Shown one piece after another: positions 17,116 through 26,414 of a stretch of 64,000 nt of DNA; positions within the stretch are counted from its first letter, which is position 1, and each line of letters opens with the position of its first letter. The stretch spans positions 1 to 64,000 of the forward strand of contig CAKQMH010000009.1 of NCBI GenBank assembly GCA_934254915.1, read 5' to 3'. The position numbers and the translations under genes were made by a program. The stretch comes from an uncultured Alphaproteobacteria bacterium (GTDB lineage: Bacteria; Pseudomonadota; Alphaproteobacteria; RF32; CAG-239). The notes under the pieces are model-generated. The model worked only from the letters and a program-made list of their open reading frames with translations. It was not told the origin of the DNA and made no database searches.

Positions 17116-17966
17116 TAGGGCATGAATTTAAGCTCAAAGACGGCAAAGTTGCTCAAGTCTTTGTCTTGAGCAATTATACGCCGGTGCGCAAAAGTACGCG
17201 TACGTATGTAAAAATGGCTATTGCCGCCGTTCTGGCCTTAACCTTGTTGGCGTTTTTTATCGGCAGTTGGCTGGCGCGTCGTTCCATGAGCCACATTACG
17301 CAAATGTATCAAAAACAAAAGCAATTTGTGTCTGATGCGGCGCATGAGCTGCGTACTCCTTTAAGTATTTTGTTATCTTATGTCGAGCTGTTGGAACACA
17401 AACCTGATGACCCGCAGCTAATCGACGACCTTAAACAACAGATTATGCAGTTGAACAATCTGCTGGATAATCTGTTAAATATCGCGCGTTATGATAATTC
17501 GGATATCCCGCTTAAAGCCGCCAGACTCGAACTTAATAAATGGTTATCAGCGGTTACAGCTGCTTTTGCTTCCTCTCACGCTGATGCTCAAATCAGCTTT
17601 GAACCTTTGTCAGCGTCAGTTTGGACTGATGCCGATGAAACCATGTTGCGGCAGTTGCTGTACATTATGCTGGATAATGCCGTAAAATATACCGGCAAAA
17701 ATAAGAAAATAAGTCTTAAGTTGAACCACGACAGCGGTAATGTCAGTATCAAAATCAAAGATAACGGCGTCGGCATTGCCGCTCAAGACCTGCCTCATAT
17801 ATTTGAAAAATTTTGGCGGGCTGATAAATCGCGTAACACGGAAGGTTTGGGTTTGGGGCTGAGCCTGGCCGAACTCATTGTAAAGCTGCACCATGGGCAG
17901 ATAAACGTTAAAAGCGAGCCGGAACAAGGTACGGAGTTTGAAATAATTTTACCTCGGCGTTGTTAA
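17025..17966 (+). pseudogene. Sensor histidine kinase, N-terminally truncated (PmrB-like context)
   Basis: The open frame encodes up to 313 residues. It starts inside the sensor region, keeps one membrane segment (about 62-83), the phosphoacceptor SDAAHELRTPLS with His107, an N box (DNAVKYTG), a G1 box (DNGVGIA), an F box (FEKFWRADKS) and a G2 box (GLGLGLSLAEL). The catalytic half therefore looks intact. The first membrane segment and most of the sensor domain are gone. The only nearby start is TTG 17025 with a weak GAAGAAC upstream. The frame is -1 relative to the response regulator fragment. It may be a pseudogene or a leftover kinase made at low level. Confidence 0.75.
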
Positions 17967-17980
17967 TTGCGGGCAAAATA

Positions 17981-18005
17981 AAAGCACCGACTTTAGCGGT
18001 GCTTT
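17981..18005 (-). terminator. Intrinsic terminator
   Basis: AAAGCACCG pairs with CGGTGCTTT around a seven-base loop. On the minus strand it leads into TTATTTT, 24 bp beyond the stop of the gene at 18029-18793. Confidence 0.65.
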
Positions 18006-18028
18006 GGGAAGAGAAAAAAAATAGCCTT

Positions 18029-18793
18029 TTAACGACAGATAGCTCGCTTAATGGTGCGTTTTTGCCGCCACACCTTAAACCAGTTTCCCGGCAGGTAGAC
18101 TTGTTGAAAAAATTTGTCCCAGTCGATTTTAGCTTGGTTTTGAGTAAGCCACCATTGGTGTTTTTTCCACTGACTTGTAACCGCATAATGGGGAAAAATT
18201 TCTTCAAAAGTGAGATGTGCTTCAACCAGATATTGAGCGCGGCGGTACAACTGCAATGCCTTGTCCTTAAAGTCACCAATGTAATAATATTGGTCAGAAA
18301 CTTTGCCATCGGGTGAGATATAAGCCATAAGCCCAAAGCAGATATCAGCCGCTTCTTCTTTGGTCTTAGCATTGTCAAACCCATGTTCCAGCGCCGTCAT
18401 GATGAAGTTATAACAACCATTGGTCATAATATGCTCTTCATCCCAGAATGACGAATAGTAACTATACTTCTGCGGTAGTTTATTAAGGAGTTTACTCCAA
18501 TTGCTCATCGGAGACGGAACAATTACCGCACAGCGAAGAACACGCTGCAAGGCAATTTCCAGCAGTAATTCCGCAGTCATGGAACTTTGCGCTTTTATCT
18601 CGTTAATGTATTTGGCTACAAAGTTCATGAAATCGTCAGTAATGCACCATCTGAGGTTTGGTTGTCCGGCCATTTGGGGTAAAACTACGTTGTCAATAAT
18701 CCAGTTAAAACTGTGCTTGCGCAGCTCGTCTTCATCGTTTTGGGTAGTTCGTGCTACATAAGCGAGAAGGGGTTCTTTTTCTTTCGTTTGCAT
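18029..18793 (-). CDS. Hypothetical protein
   Basis: The 254-residue product is not recognised. It has no signal peptide or membrane segment. It is rich in Trp and Tyr, with a likely helical build and a basic C-terminus (WFKVWRQKRTIKRAICR). It begins MQTKEKEPLLAYVARTT. No ribosome-binding site is visible upstream, so initiation may be weak or leaderless. It is separately transcribed, with a terminator after it and TspO upstream on the same strand. Confidence 0.55.
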   Translation of the reverse strand: MQTKEKEPLLAYVARTTQNDEDELRKHSFNWIIDNVVLPQMAGQPNLRWCITDDFMNFVAKYINEIKAQSSMTAELLLEIALQRVLRCAVIVPSPMSNWSKLLNKLPQKYSYYSSFWDEEHIMTNGCYNFIMTALEHGFDNAKTKEEAADICFGLMAYISPDGKVSDQYYYIGDFKDKALQLYRRAQYLVEAHLTFEEIFPHYAVTSQWKKHQWWLTQNQAKIDWDKFFQQVYLPGNWFKVWRQKRTIKRAICR

Positions 18794-18866
18794 GGGAATA
18801 ATATTTAAGTAATGATGTAATTAGCATCTAAAGTAGCACTGATTGCCAATAATGTCAATATTTTGT

Positions 18867-19346
18867 CTAAATTTTCACGCCATACATCCAGACATACATG
18901 GTGTTGAGATACGTAGCAAATAGACACCAAATCAGCAGCGGAATTTGCATAACTCCGGCGGCGGTAGAAATGGTTGTAAAAATGGCCGTCATCTGTACCA
19001 CGGTAATATCCAATAACAGCAAAACCACCAATCCCCAGCCCGGCATTCCGCCGGCAAAAAATGTCCAACACCATAACAGCTGTAAAAAAGCTTGTAAAAG
19101 CAGCCAGCCGTTGGCTTTGGCGGAAAAAGGATGTTCCAGCCTGCTCAAGACCATACCTGCCCCGATAATTAACAGCAGGTACAATATATTCCACACCGGC
19201 GGAAAAACTTTATTCGGCGGGGTTAGCGGCGGCTTGGAAAGTTTGGCATACCAGCCGTTGACGCCTTCAAAAGTTAAAAAAGAACAGCAATAGGCGGTTA
19301 AAACTACCAGAGCCGTTACATATATCCAAACACTGATTTTGCGCAT
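18867..19346 (-). CDS. tspO: TspO/MBR family tryptophan-rich sensory protein
   Basis: The 159-residue protein has five membrane segments and the family marks: WYAKLSKPPLTPPNKVFPPVWNILY split across residues 32-56, then WCWTFF, and IWCLFATYLN near the C-terminus. TspO proteins bind porphyrins and related ligands and in alphaproteobacteria modulate pigment and stress responses. The length is normal. CGGAGG lies upstream of the ATG. It is monocistronic, 74 bp upstream of the unknown gene 18029-18793 on the same strand. Confidence 0.92.
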   Translation of the reverse strand: MRKISVWIYVTALVVLTAYCCSFLTFEGVNGWYAKLSKPPLTPPNKVFPPVWNILYLLLIIGAGMVLSRLEHPFSAKANGWLLLQAFLQLLWCWTFFAGGMPGWGLVVLLLLDITVVQMTAIFTTISTAAGVMQIPLLIWCLFATYLNTMYVWMYGVKI

Positions 19347-19540
19347 ATCTTTATTCCTCCGCTGAATGATATATCTTAAATATATTCAATGCCGCATTTT
19401 TAAATATCAATTATTTTCAAATAGTTAGAAAATAATTCTAGACATTGCTCCCAAAGTGTATTATCATCAACTACAAGTTAGTTAAATTCCCTCTATTACA
19501 TATAATATTTTTACCGCCTTAAGACGGATTAAGGAGAAAT

Positions 19541-20422
19541 ATGATGATGACGAAAAAGAACTTCATAAGTCTTCAGGCACTTTTTATTTTGGAGGAAATA
19601 AATAAATGCGGCGGGCAGAAAAAAGCCGCTGAAAGTTTGGGACTTTCTCCCGATACTATCAAAAAATATATTTCTTCTTTGGAGGAAGATGTCGGCTATA
19701 AGCTCTTAATCAGCGATGGCCGCGGCTCACATTTGAGCATACGCTGTAAAGAGCTGATCAAATGCACACAGGATATGGAAAATGTCTTTAACCGCATTTA
19801 TGATGAAAAAGTTGCGGATAAAAATCTTAAAGGCGATGTGTTGATTAATATGCCTTTGAGCGTTTCGACCAATTTGCTGCCGGAAAGCGTCAGCGAGTTT
19901 TTTTTACAATATCCCGACATCAATCTTATAACCAAATCTTATATGGACAATTCTGATTTCAGCACCATGGACGCGGATATCGGTCTGACCTTTTTGCCGC
20001 CCAATAACACCGATACGGTGATTTTATATCAAAGAACCGTTGAATGCGGCTTTTTTGCTTCGCCTAAATATTTGGCTAAATATGGTTATCCGAAAGATTT
20101 TGACGATATGTTGCAAAATCATTGGCTGATTAGTCGAACGCAGCTGCCGGACTTTATCAAAGGATGGAAAAATGTTCTCGCTAAGGCGCGTCACATCCGC
20201 TATACCACCAATTCAACTTATGCCGCCAATGAGGTGGTGCGCCATGGCGGCGGAATTGCCATTATGCCCAAACGTTATAATAAAGAAGGTTTGGTTTGCC
20301 TCGATAATTTCAAATGTGCTGAAAACCCGATTATTTATATGGTCGCCAGCAAAAAATCCAAGGATATTCCGCGGGTGCGCGCGGTGATAAATTTTTATAA
20401 AAAGCTGCTTGATAATATGTAG
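19541..20422 (+). CDS. LysR family transcriptional regulator
   Basis: The 293-residue protein has an N-terminal helix-turn-helix (about 8-65, with KKAAESLGLSPDTIKKYISSLEEDVGYKLL in two parts) and a C-terminal periplasmic-binding-protein-like effector domain with the two usual lobes. It starts with three Met residues; GGAG precedes the first. It is divergent from tspO, with 194 bp between them, so regulation of tspO is possible though unproven. A strong bidirectional terminator follows. The ligand cannot be told. Confidence 0.88.
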   Translation: MMMTKKNFISLQALFILEEINKCGGQKKAAESLGLSPDTIKKYISSLEEDVGYKLLISDGRGSHLSIRCKELIKCTQDMENVFNRIYDEKVADKNLKGDVLINMPLSVSTNLLPESVSEFFLQYPDINLITKSYMDNSDFSTMDADIGLTFLPPNNTDTVILYQRTVECGFFASPKYLAKYGYPKDFDDMLQNHWLISRTQLPDFIKGWKNVLAKARHIRYTTNSTYAANEVVRHGGGIAIMPKRYNKEGLVCLDNFKCAENPIIYMVASKKSKDIPRVRAVINFYKKLLDNM

Positions 20423-20424
20423 GC

Positions 20425-20466
20425 AAAAAAATAACCACCCATTAAAAATGAGCGGTTATTTTTTTA
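20425..20466. terminator. Bidirectional intrinsic terminator
   Basis: AAAAAATAACC pairs with GGTTATTTTTT, with a small inner CATT/AATG stem. It separates the convergent LysR gene and the 20464-21168 gene, whose stop codon touches it. Confidence 0.8.
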
Positions 20467-21168
20467 GTATGCCACCACAGCCATAACGGCTAAATTTGCG
20501 GCTTTAGATTTAATTACCATGCTGCCGACATAGGTAACGCCGAGAATGCAGTCGCTGTAGCGTTCAGCTTCTGTTGATGATACGATTGACGAGTTATACG
20601 GCCAGAGTCCGATATTGCGATAAGCCGCACGAATTAGCCGGATATTTTCGTAAATTTGCATCAACTGGTTAATGGCCGGAATGAAAGCACTTCCTTTTTT
20701 AACCCCGTTGCGGCTGTAATTTCTGCACCACTCAACAGCCGGAAATCTTACCTGATAGTTATCGGCATATTCCGCCAGTTTTTGTGTGTTCAGCCACCCG
20801 TTGTCTTGATCACAAATTCCGGTCTTGACTACATTTCCTGCCCAACATTGATTGGAGCTTTCGGTAAGCATGATTAAACCGCGGCGTCCGATTGGGGCAC
20901 GATGGTCAGGATTAGTCCAGACGACAATGCCTTTAATCTGCGGATAAGCTGTAAAGTCCGGTGAAAATTTGCCGTTAGTAAAAGCATACCATCCGACTTT
21001 AACGCCCGATACATCAAACGGTTCTGGATTATCTTCCTGTGGCAGGCTGCTTATGATACAGATTTGAGGCTTGTCCAGATACAAAGTACCGCTGAGTGTT
21101 CCATCGGCATACAAATACAACGGCAATCCTTCCTCACGCGCGATTTTGGCTAAATCAATTTTATTCAT
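20464..21168 (-). CDS. Hypothetical protein
   Basis: The 234-residue product is not recognised. It lacks a signal peptide. Notable are GWYAFTNGKFSPDF, an aromatic-rich stretch (IKGIVVWTNPDHRAPIG), five Cys spread along the chain, and a C-terminal tail rich in Ala and Val (SKAANLAVMAVVAY). The shape recalls the C-terminal parts of phage or surface proteins, but nothing nearby supports a phage. No ribosome-binding site is visible before the ATG. It is transcribed alone. Confidence 0.5.
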   Translation of the reverse strand: MNKIDLAKIAREEGLPLYLYADGTLSGTLYLDKPQICIISSLPQEDNPEPFDVSGVKVGWYAFTNGKFSPDFTAYPQIKGIVVWTNPDHRAPIGRRGLIMLTESSNQCWAGNVVKTGICDQDNGWLNTQKLAEYADNYQVRFPAVEWCRNYSRNGVKKGSAFIPAINQLMQIYENIRLIRAAYRNIGLWPYNSSIVSSTEAERYSDCILGVTYVGSMVIKSKAANLAVMAVVAY

Positions 21169-21285
21169 AATTTTTTATTTTATAGTGTTAATAATCTTTT
21201 TGCAGATATAGATATGCGTCAGATTATCTTTTCTGTCAAGTTTAATCACACTGTTTGGACAAAAATATGATGCGGTTTGGTAGTA

Positions 21286-23367
21286 TCAATGTAGTTTTTG
21301 CATCAAATTAAGCATAACTCCTAATTTATTATGCTCGTTGTCCGAACTTGCAACACAAAACTCTTCGCCCAACTCCAGAGCCATAATGACCGGTTGTTGT
21401 GAGATGATGTTTCTGCCCATGCTAAAAGCTTCTTTTTTGTCGAGCAATTCCAATCTTGATTTTTGGCTTTTCTCAATTGCTTCTTTCAGCAGTCCGTTAC
21501 GTTGCGCATAAGAAGATATATAGCGAACGATTATGATTATACTGAGCAAAATGCAGATAATAGCTGGCAACGATATGAAGTTGGCCGCAATTAAAACGGC
21601 CGGCAAGATTAGCAAACCGACGCCTGAGATTTTAATTATCCAGCCCAGCCAACGGTTCGTAAAATGTCGCAGACAGAGCAGGCATCCCGCCATCATCGCA
21701 ACACTGCACCCGCATAAATATTTTAAGGTTTCGGCTTGATTAATCTGTAAATAAGCCATAAATAGTTCGCCGATAAATAGCATTCCGCAACTGAATAAAA
21801 CATATCCGCTGTTTTTCTTGAACAAATATTGCCACAGGCGCTTATAAATATCCTTTTTTAATAAGTTTAAGACACGCTTAAACTTAAGCATATTGGCTTT
21901 GCAGGCATTGAGTACCGCGTCATTTTTACCAAACAGCTCGTGTACGGATTTTTGCTCGTCGGAGCTGAGGCCTTTTAGGCTGTCAGTTCGCTTAATTAAT
22001 AAAATAGTGTCATCAGCTTGCTGAATGTCGATAATATTGCGGCGGTATAAGTCCAGCAAAAAGCTGCCCACCGTCAGCATATCAATTTTATTGGTCGCCA
22101 AATAACGGGTTAAGGGGGCATTTTGTGCCAAAGATATTTTAAGCTGTCCTTTGTTTTGGCGAATATATTTCCAGGATAATCTGAACGAAACCCAAATCAT
22201 TACCAGAGTTAATAAGCTGATTAGCGTATCACTGTGTGCGGTAAAAAAGTCCAACATTTTAGTGCCGAAATCAGGCGGCATTAAGGCATCAGAGGCAAAA
22301 GCCGTCATCAGGTGAACGCCGCTTCCTAGGTATATCGGCTCATCAACCAACATTCCGTAACTATGCGGACTGATTTGATAAATTCCCACTTTGTCAGCGC
22401 TTAAATGATTGACCGCACCGCTGAAGGCTTCAAACCCTAAAGGCTTAATTTCCGGCGCAAAGCTAATTTTAGCGGCCGCGCGCGTAATTACCAGATTCCA
22501 TCCTTCACCCACGATATTCCAATAAAGTTCGGTAAAATCGTTGTAGGTGTGAAGTATTTTGTCGCCGACATACTGAATATTATAAGTGTAAACTCCGGCT
22601 GGTAACGGTTGTTTGTCGCGCGGCTCCAGTAAAATAAAGTTGCCTTTTTGACGGAGCTTATACGGGATGCTTTGTCCGTTTACACTGACATCAAGAATTG
22701 CATATTCGGCTTTAATTGTTTGCTTGTCGCGTCCGACAGTGAATGCAGGTAGAACCCGGATTAAGCCGTCTTTCAGCTTTTGTCCGTTATTAACGGCGAC
22801 AATTGTTTCCGCAAATTTTATTTTACCGTCGGGCAGAATATCAATATCACTGCGCAGGTAAGGAATATGTTCTTGCGCCGGAACCATAAATTTTTCTTTG
22901 CTGAACGGCAGAGCAATGTCGATTACCGGAAATTTAGGACGGGCTTGCGGTCGTATTGCCTGACTTGGTGTAAGCGGCAGAGGCATCGGTGTCGGAGCAG
23001 AATTAGATGCGGCCGGAGTATTAGCTTGAGGTTTGCTGGTCGCTCGCTGCATGGCTTGTTCATAAATTTTTTCATATTCACTTTTATTTTGCTCTGCCTG
23101 CTGTCTTTGGGCTTGCTCGCTCGGCTCGACATAAATGCCTTCAGTACTGACCTTGTCAGCGTCAACAATTACCGTTTTGGACAACCTATCGATAATAAAA
23201 TTGTCAAAATCTTCTTCCGAAACCATATGATTTTTTGGTTTATAATCAGCCGGTTGCTGTTGCGGCTGCGGCACATTCTTAATATCTAAAACTTCTTTAA
23301 TTCTGGCTTCGACCGGCTGAATACAGCCTAGAGCGATAAAACAAATTGCAATAAAAAGTTTTTTCAT
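21286..23367 (-). CDS. DUF2207 family membrane protein
   Basis: The 693-residue protein has a signal peptide (MKKLFIAICFIALGCIQPVEA). A Pro/Gln/Ala-rich linker covers about 85-150. A beta-rich exported DUF2207-type domain follows (about 165-330, with DGLIRVLPAFTVG and ELYWNIVGEGWN). Next are one membrane segment near 375-395, a cytoplasmic region, and further membrane segments around 520-620. YciQ-type proteins of this family are of unknown function. A divergent gene at 23444 starts 76 bp away. Confidence 0.8.
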   Translation of the reverse strand: MKKLFIAICFIALGCIQPVEARIKEVLDIKNVPQPQQQPADYKPKNHMVSEEDFDNFIIDRLSKTVIVDADKVSTEGIYVEPSEQAQRQQAEQNKSEYEKIYEQAMQRATSKPQANTPAASNSAPTPMPLPLTPSQAIRPQARPKFPVIDIALPFSKEKFMVPAQEHIPYLRSDIDILPDGKIKFAETIVAVNNGQKLKDGLIRVLPAFTVGRDKQTIKAEYAILDVSVNGQSIPYKLRQKGNFILLEPRDKQPLPAGVYTYNIQYVGDKILHTYNDFTELYWNIVGEGWNLVITRAAAKISFAPEIKPLGFEAFSGAVNHLSADKVGIYQISPHSYGMLVDEPIYLGSGVHLMTAFASDALMPPDFGTKMLDFFTAHSDTLISLLTLVMIWVSFRLSWKYIRQNKGQLKISLAQNAPLTRYLATNKIDMLTVGSFLLDLYRRNIIDIQQADDTILLIKRTDSLKGLSSDEQKSVHELFGKNDAVLNACKANMLKFKRVLNLLKKDIYKRLWQYLFKKNSGYVLFSCGMLFIGELFMAYLQINQAETLKYLCGCSVAMMAGCLLCLRHFTNRWLGWIIKISGVGLLILPAVLIAANFISLPAIICILLSIIIIVRYISSYAQRNGLLKEAIEKSQKSRLELLDKKEAFSMGRNIISQQPVIMALELGEEFCVASSDNEHNKLGVMLNLMQKLH

Positions 23368-23443
23368 AAAATGACACTCTTTGTTAACTAATATTTATTA
23401 ATATAAACCAAAGTCGTTAAAAAGTTATAAAGGAGAATTCTTT

Positions 23444-24187
23444 ATGCCTGAAAATAAAATTGCTGCCGTTATTCTCGGCGCCGGTAAAGGTACACGGATG
23501 AAGTCTGATTTGCCGAAAGTTATGATGCCGGTCGACGGCAAGCCGATGATTCGCCATATTTTGGATATGCTGAAAGAAGCTAATGTCGAAAAAGTTGTAA
23601 CGGTTATTTCGCCGGACGGAGATATTGTCAAAAAAGAAGTAGCTCCTTGTCCGACCTGCGTGCAGGAAAAACAGCTTGGAACTTGTCATGCCGTGTTGGC
23701 TGCTCGCCCAGAATTATGCGGATTCCATGGCGATGTTTTGGTCATCTTTGGAGATCAGCCGCTTTATACTAAAGAAACGGTTAACAAGCTGATTAACAAG
23801 CGCCGCGAGGGTTATGCCGTAGTTTGTCTGGGCTTTCGTCCGCAAGATCCGGCCCGTTACGGCCGTCTGATTATGAAAGGCAAAAACCTGCAGCGCATTG
23901 TCGAATATAAAGATGCCACCGAGGAAGAACGCGCCATCAATTTCTGCAACTCGGGAATGATGTGCTTTGACGGCGAAAAAATGTTTGAAATTTTAGGCGC
24001 AATCAGTAATGAAAATGCCGCCGGCGAGTATTATTTGACAGATGCCGTGGCTGTTGCTTTGCGCATGGGCTATAAGTGCAGTGCCGTTGAATGTCCGGTT
24101 GAGGAAGCTGCTGCCGCCAATACGCGAGAGGAATTGGCCATGTTGGAAGAATTGTTAAAAAAACGGAAAGCTGCTAAAGGAAAATAA
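23444..24187 (+). CDS. GlmU-like sugar-phosphate nucleotidyltransferase, no acetyltransferase domain
   Basis: The 247-residue protein has the Rossmann-like nucleotidyltransferase fold. It shows AAVILGAGKGTRMKSDLPKV (split here as LGAGKGTRM and LPKV), IFGDQPLY for the metal-binding Asp, and GRL-IVEYKDA typical of UDP-GlcNAc pyrophosphorylases. The C-terminal left-handed beta-helix that makes GlmU bifunctional is absent, ending in a Lys-rich tail. It could make UDP-GlcNAc or another UDP-sugar. AAGGAGA precedes the ATG. The next gene starts directly after its stop codon. Confidence 0.85.
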   Translation: MPENKIAAVILGAGKGTRMKSDLPKVMMPVDGKPMIRHILDMLKEANVEKVVTVISPDGDIVKKEVAPCPTCVQEKQLGTCHAVLAARPELCGFHGDVLVIFGDQPLYTKETVNKLINKRREGYAVVCLGFRPQDPARYGRLIMKGKNLQRIVEYKDATEEERAINFCNSGMMCFDGEKMFEILGAISNENAAGEYYLTDAVAVALRMGYKCSAVECPVEEAAAANTREELAMLEELLKKRKAAKGK

Positions 24188-24637
24188 ATGACTTTTATTC
24201 GCCACCATTGGTTCGGGCTGTTGACATCAGTTTTCATTTTTGCTTTTGTCGTGTTGTTCATCTTGGTTTTGCTGTCGCCGCGGCAAGATGCCAAGGGTAG
24301 GGGATTTATTCCCTGTACGGAAAATATGGCGGTAAAAATGACTGATTGTATGGAAACGCGAAAGTACGGCTGTATGTTGGTGGCGATTCTGCAAAACAGC
24401 TGGTGCGAATTTAAGGTTGTAGGCAAGGGCATAGTTTTGTGGACGCAGGGTGAGCAGTCTTATCCGTGGAGCAATTATATCTTTATTCCCGAAAAAACGG
24501 ATGCCGATGATAATTTTGATGCGGCGGCGCGGGCGGAATACTTAAAAACCAATAAATCGTTCGCGGCGGAAATGCAAGAATTACGAAAAGCAAATGAGGA
24601 GTTGGAAAATGAGCAGTTTATCGAAACAGACAAATAA
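24188..24637 (+). CDS. Hypothetical single-pass membrane protein
   Basis: The 149-residue product has one membrane segment (residues 11-30) with the bulk probably in the periplasm. Four Cys occur between residues 43 and 74, in NMAVKMTDCMETRKYGC and NSWC. The C-terminal 40 residues are acidic and coiled-coil-like (EMQELRKANEELENEQ). Its ATG follows the stop of the nucleotidyltransferase gene with no gap, and its end overlaps the pepF start by about 29 bp. The three genes therefore form one operon. The family is not recognised. Confidence 0.65.
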   Translation: MTFIRHHWFGLLTSVFIFAFVVLFILVLLSPRQDAKGRGFIPCTENMAVKMTDCMETRKYGCMLVAILQNSWCEFKVVGKGIVLWTQGEQSYPWSNYIFIPEKTDADDNFDAAARAEYLKTNKSFAAEMQELRKANEELENEQFIETDK

Positions 24638-26414
24638 TCTTCCGGCATGGGATTTGAGCGATTTGTACCATTCTGCGGAAGACAAGCATATTGATAAAGA
24701 TTTGGAGCGTTTCCGTAAGCTTAATCAAAAATTAGCGGCTGAATTTAAAGGTAAAATCAAAGATATTTCGCCGGCGGATTTTTATCGTGCTTTGCAAAAT
24801 GTCGAAGAAAGTTCGATTATCGGCAGTAAGCTTGGCGTTTTTGCCTATTTGAATATGGTTACGCGGATGAAAGATACGGCCGCGGTAGCTTTTTATCAAA
24901 AAATTGATGAAAAAATGACCGCCTATTCCAAACCGGCAATTTTCTTTACACTTGAAATAAACCAACTGCCGGAAACCAAGTTTAAACAGTTGTTAAAAGA
25001 TAAGCAGGTTGCGCGCTATAAACCGTTTTTGGAGCGTGTCCGCCGGTTTAAAAAGTATGAGCTGTCTGAACCGGTAGAAGCCGTTTTTCTGGATAAATCC
25101 GTAACCTCCGGCGGGGCTTGGCGTCGGTTATATGATGAACATTCGGCCGCTTTGGTCTACACGGTTGACGGCAAAGAATATAATGACGCCGAAATTTCAA
25201 AGCTGTTACAGGACAAAGATGCCAAAATCCGTGAAAAAGCCGGTAAAGAGCTTAACCGTGTCAGTCGTGAAAATGCCAAATTATTCACATTTATTTATAA
25301 TATGATAATTAAGGACAAGGCCATCAGTGATGAACACCGCGGCTATAAAACTCCGGTTGCTTCCCGCAATTTGGACAATCAGGTTGATGATAAGGCGTTG
25401 CAGGCATTAACCTCAACAGTCCGCAGCCATTACCGGGATATTGCCGAACGGTTTTACCGCCTTAAAGCCAAATGGCTGGGCGTTGATAAAATTCAATATT
25501 GGGATCGCAATGCGCCGCTTCCGTTCAGTGATGACAAACACTATACTTGGGACGAAACGGTTAAAGTGGTGTTAGATGCTTATCAGCGTTTTTCTCCGCG
25601 TCTGCGCCAATTAGCCGAACCGTTTTTTAATACTGCTCATTCGTGGATAGATGTTCCGCCGCGTGACGGTAAACGCAGTGGCGCTTTTGCTATGCCGATG
25701 CCGCAAAAATTTCACCCGTATCTGATGCTTAACTTTGTCGGCAAGCAAAATGATGTTTTGACCTTAGCTCACGAATTAGGGCATGGTTGTCATATGCGTT
25801 TGAGTATCAAACAAGGCGAGTTGAACGATGATACTCCGCTGACCTTAGCTGAAGTCGCCTCCGTATTTGGCGAAATGATAACGTTCCAATCGCTGTTGGC
25901 TAATTTGGATGATGACAAAGCCAAATTGTGTCTGATTGCTTCTAAAGTTAATGATATGATTAATACATCCTTGCGGCAAATCGCTTTTCACTTTTTTGAA
26001 ACCCGCTGCCATGAGGAACGTAAACAGGGCGAACTTTCGTCGGAACGCTTTGAGCAGATTTGGCTTGAGGAAATGCGTGAAAGTTTGGGCAAATATGTGA
26101 TTGTTGATGATGACAGTCGCTCAATTTGGCCGATCGTAAGCCATTTCTTCCATAGTCCGTTCTATGTCTACGCGTATTCTTTTGCCGATTGTTTGGTTAA
26201 TTCGCTGTATCAGGTTTATCAAGAAGGCTCTGTTCCTGATTTTGCTGATAAGTATTTAACCATGCTTTCGCAAACCGGCGTCAAACGTTATGATAAATTG
26301 CTTAAACCCTTCGGCCTGGATGCCGGCAGTCCGGAATTTTGGAATAAAGGTCTGCAGCTGATTTCACACTATATTGATGAATTGGAACGCTTGGATAAAA
26401 AGTTAAAACTTTAA
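24609..26414 (+). CDS. pepF: Oligoendopeptidase F (M3 family metallopeptidase)
   Basis: The 601-residue protein is a cytoplasmic zinc oligopeptidase that degrades short peptides. The HExxH motif lies in LAHELGHGCHM near residue 395, with the third ligand Glu in the following EVASVFGEM helix. The N-terminal helical domain and the C-terminal YVYAYSFADCLVNSLYQ segment are typical of the PepF branch. ATG 24594 is possible, but 24609 is chosen because AGGAG lies seven bases before it. The 3' end overlaps the stop of the convergent VirB8-like gene by four bases. Confidence 0.93.
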   Translation: MSSLSKQTNNLPAWDLSDLYHSAEDKHIDKDLERFRKLNQKLAAEFKGKIKDISPADFYRALQNVEESSIIGSKLGVFAYLNMVTRMKDTAAVAFYQKIDEKMTAYSKPAIFFTLEINQLPETKFKQLLKDKQVARYKPFLERVRRFKKYELSEPVEAVFLDKSVTSGGAWRRLYDEHSAALVYTVDGKEYNDAEISKLLQDKDAKIREKAGKELNRVSRENAKLFTFIYNMIIKDKAISDEHRGYKTPVASRNLDNQVDDKALQALTSTVRSHYRDIAERFYRLKAKWLGVDKIQYWDRNAPLPFSDDKHYTWDETVKVVLDAYQRFSPRLRQLAEPFFNTAHSWIDVPPRDGKRSGAFAMPMPQKFHPYLMLNFVGKQNDVLTLAHELGHGCHMRLSIKQGELNDDTPLTLAEVASVFGEMITFQSLLANLDDDKAKLCLIASKVNDMINTSLRQIAFHFFETRCHEERKQGELSSERFEQIWLEEMRESLGKYVIVDDDSRSIWPIVSHFFHSPFYVYAYSFADCLVNSLYQVYQEGSVPDFADKYLTMLSQTGVKRYDKLLKPFGLDAGSPEFWNKGLQLISHYIDELERLDKKLKL

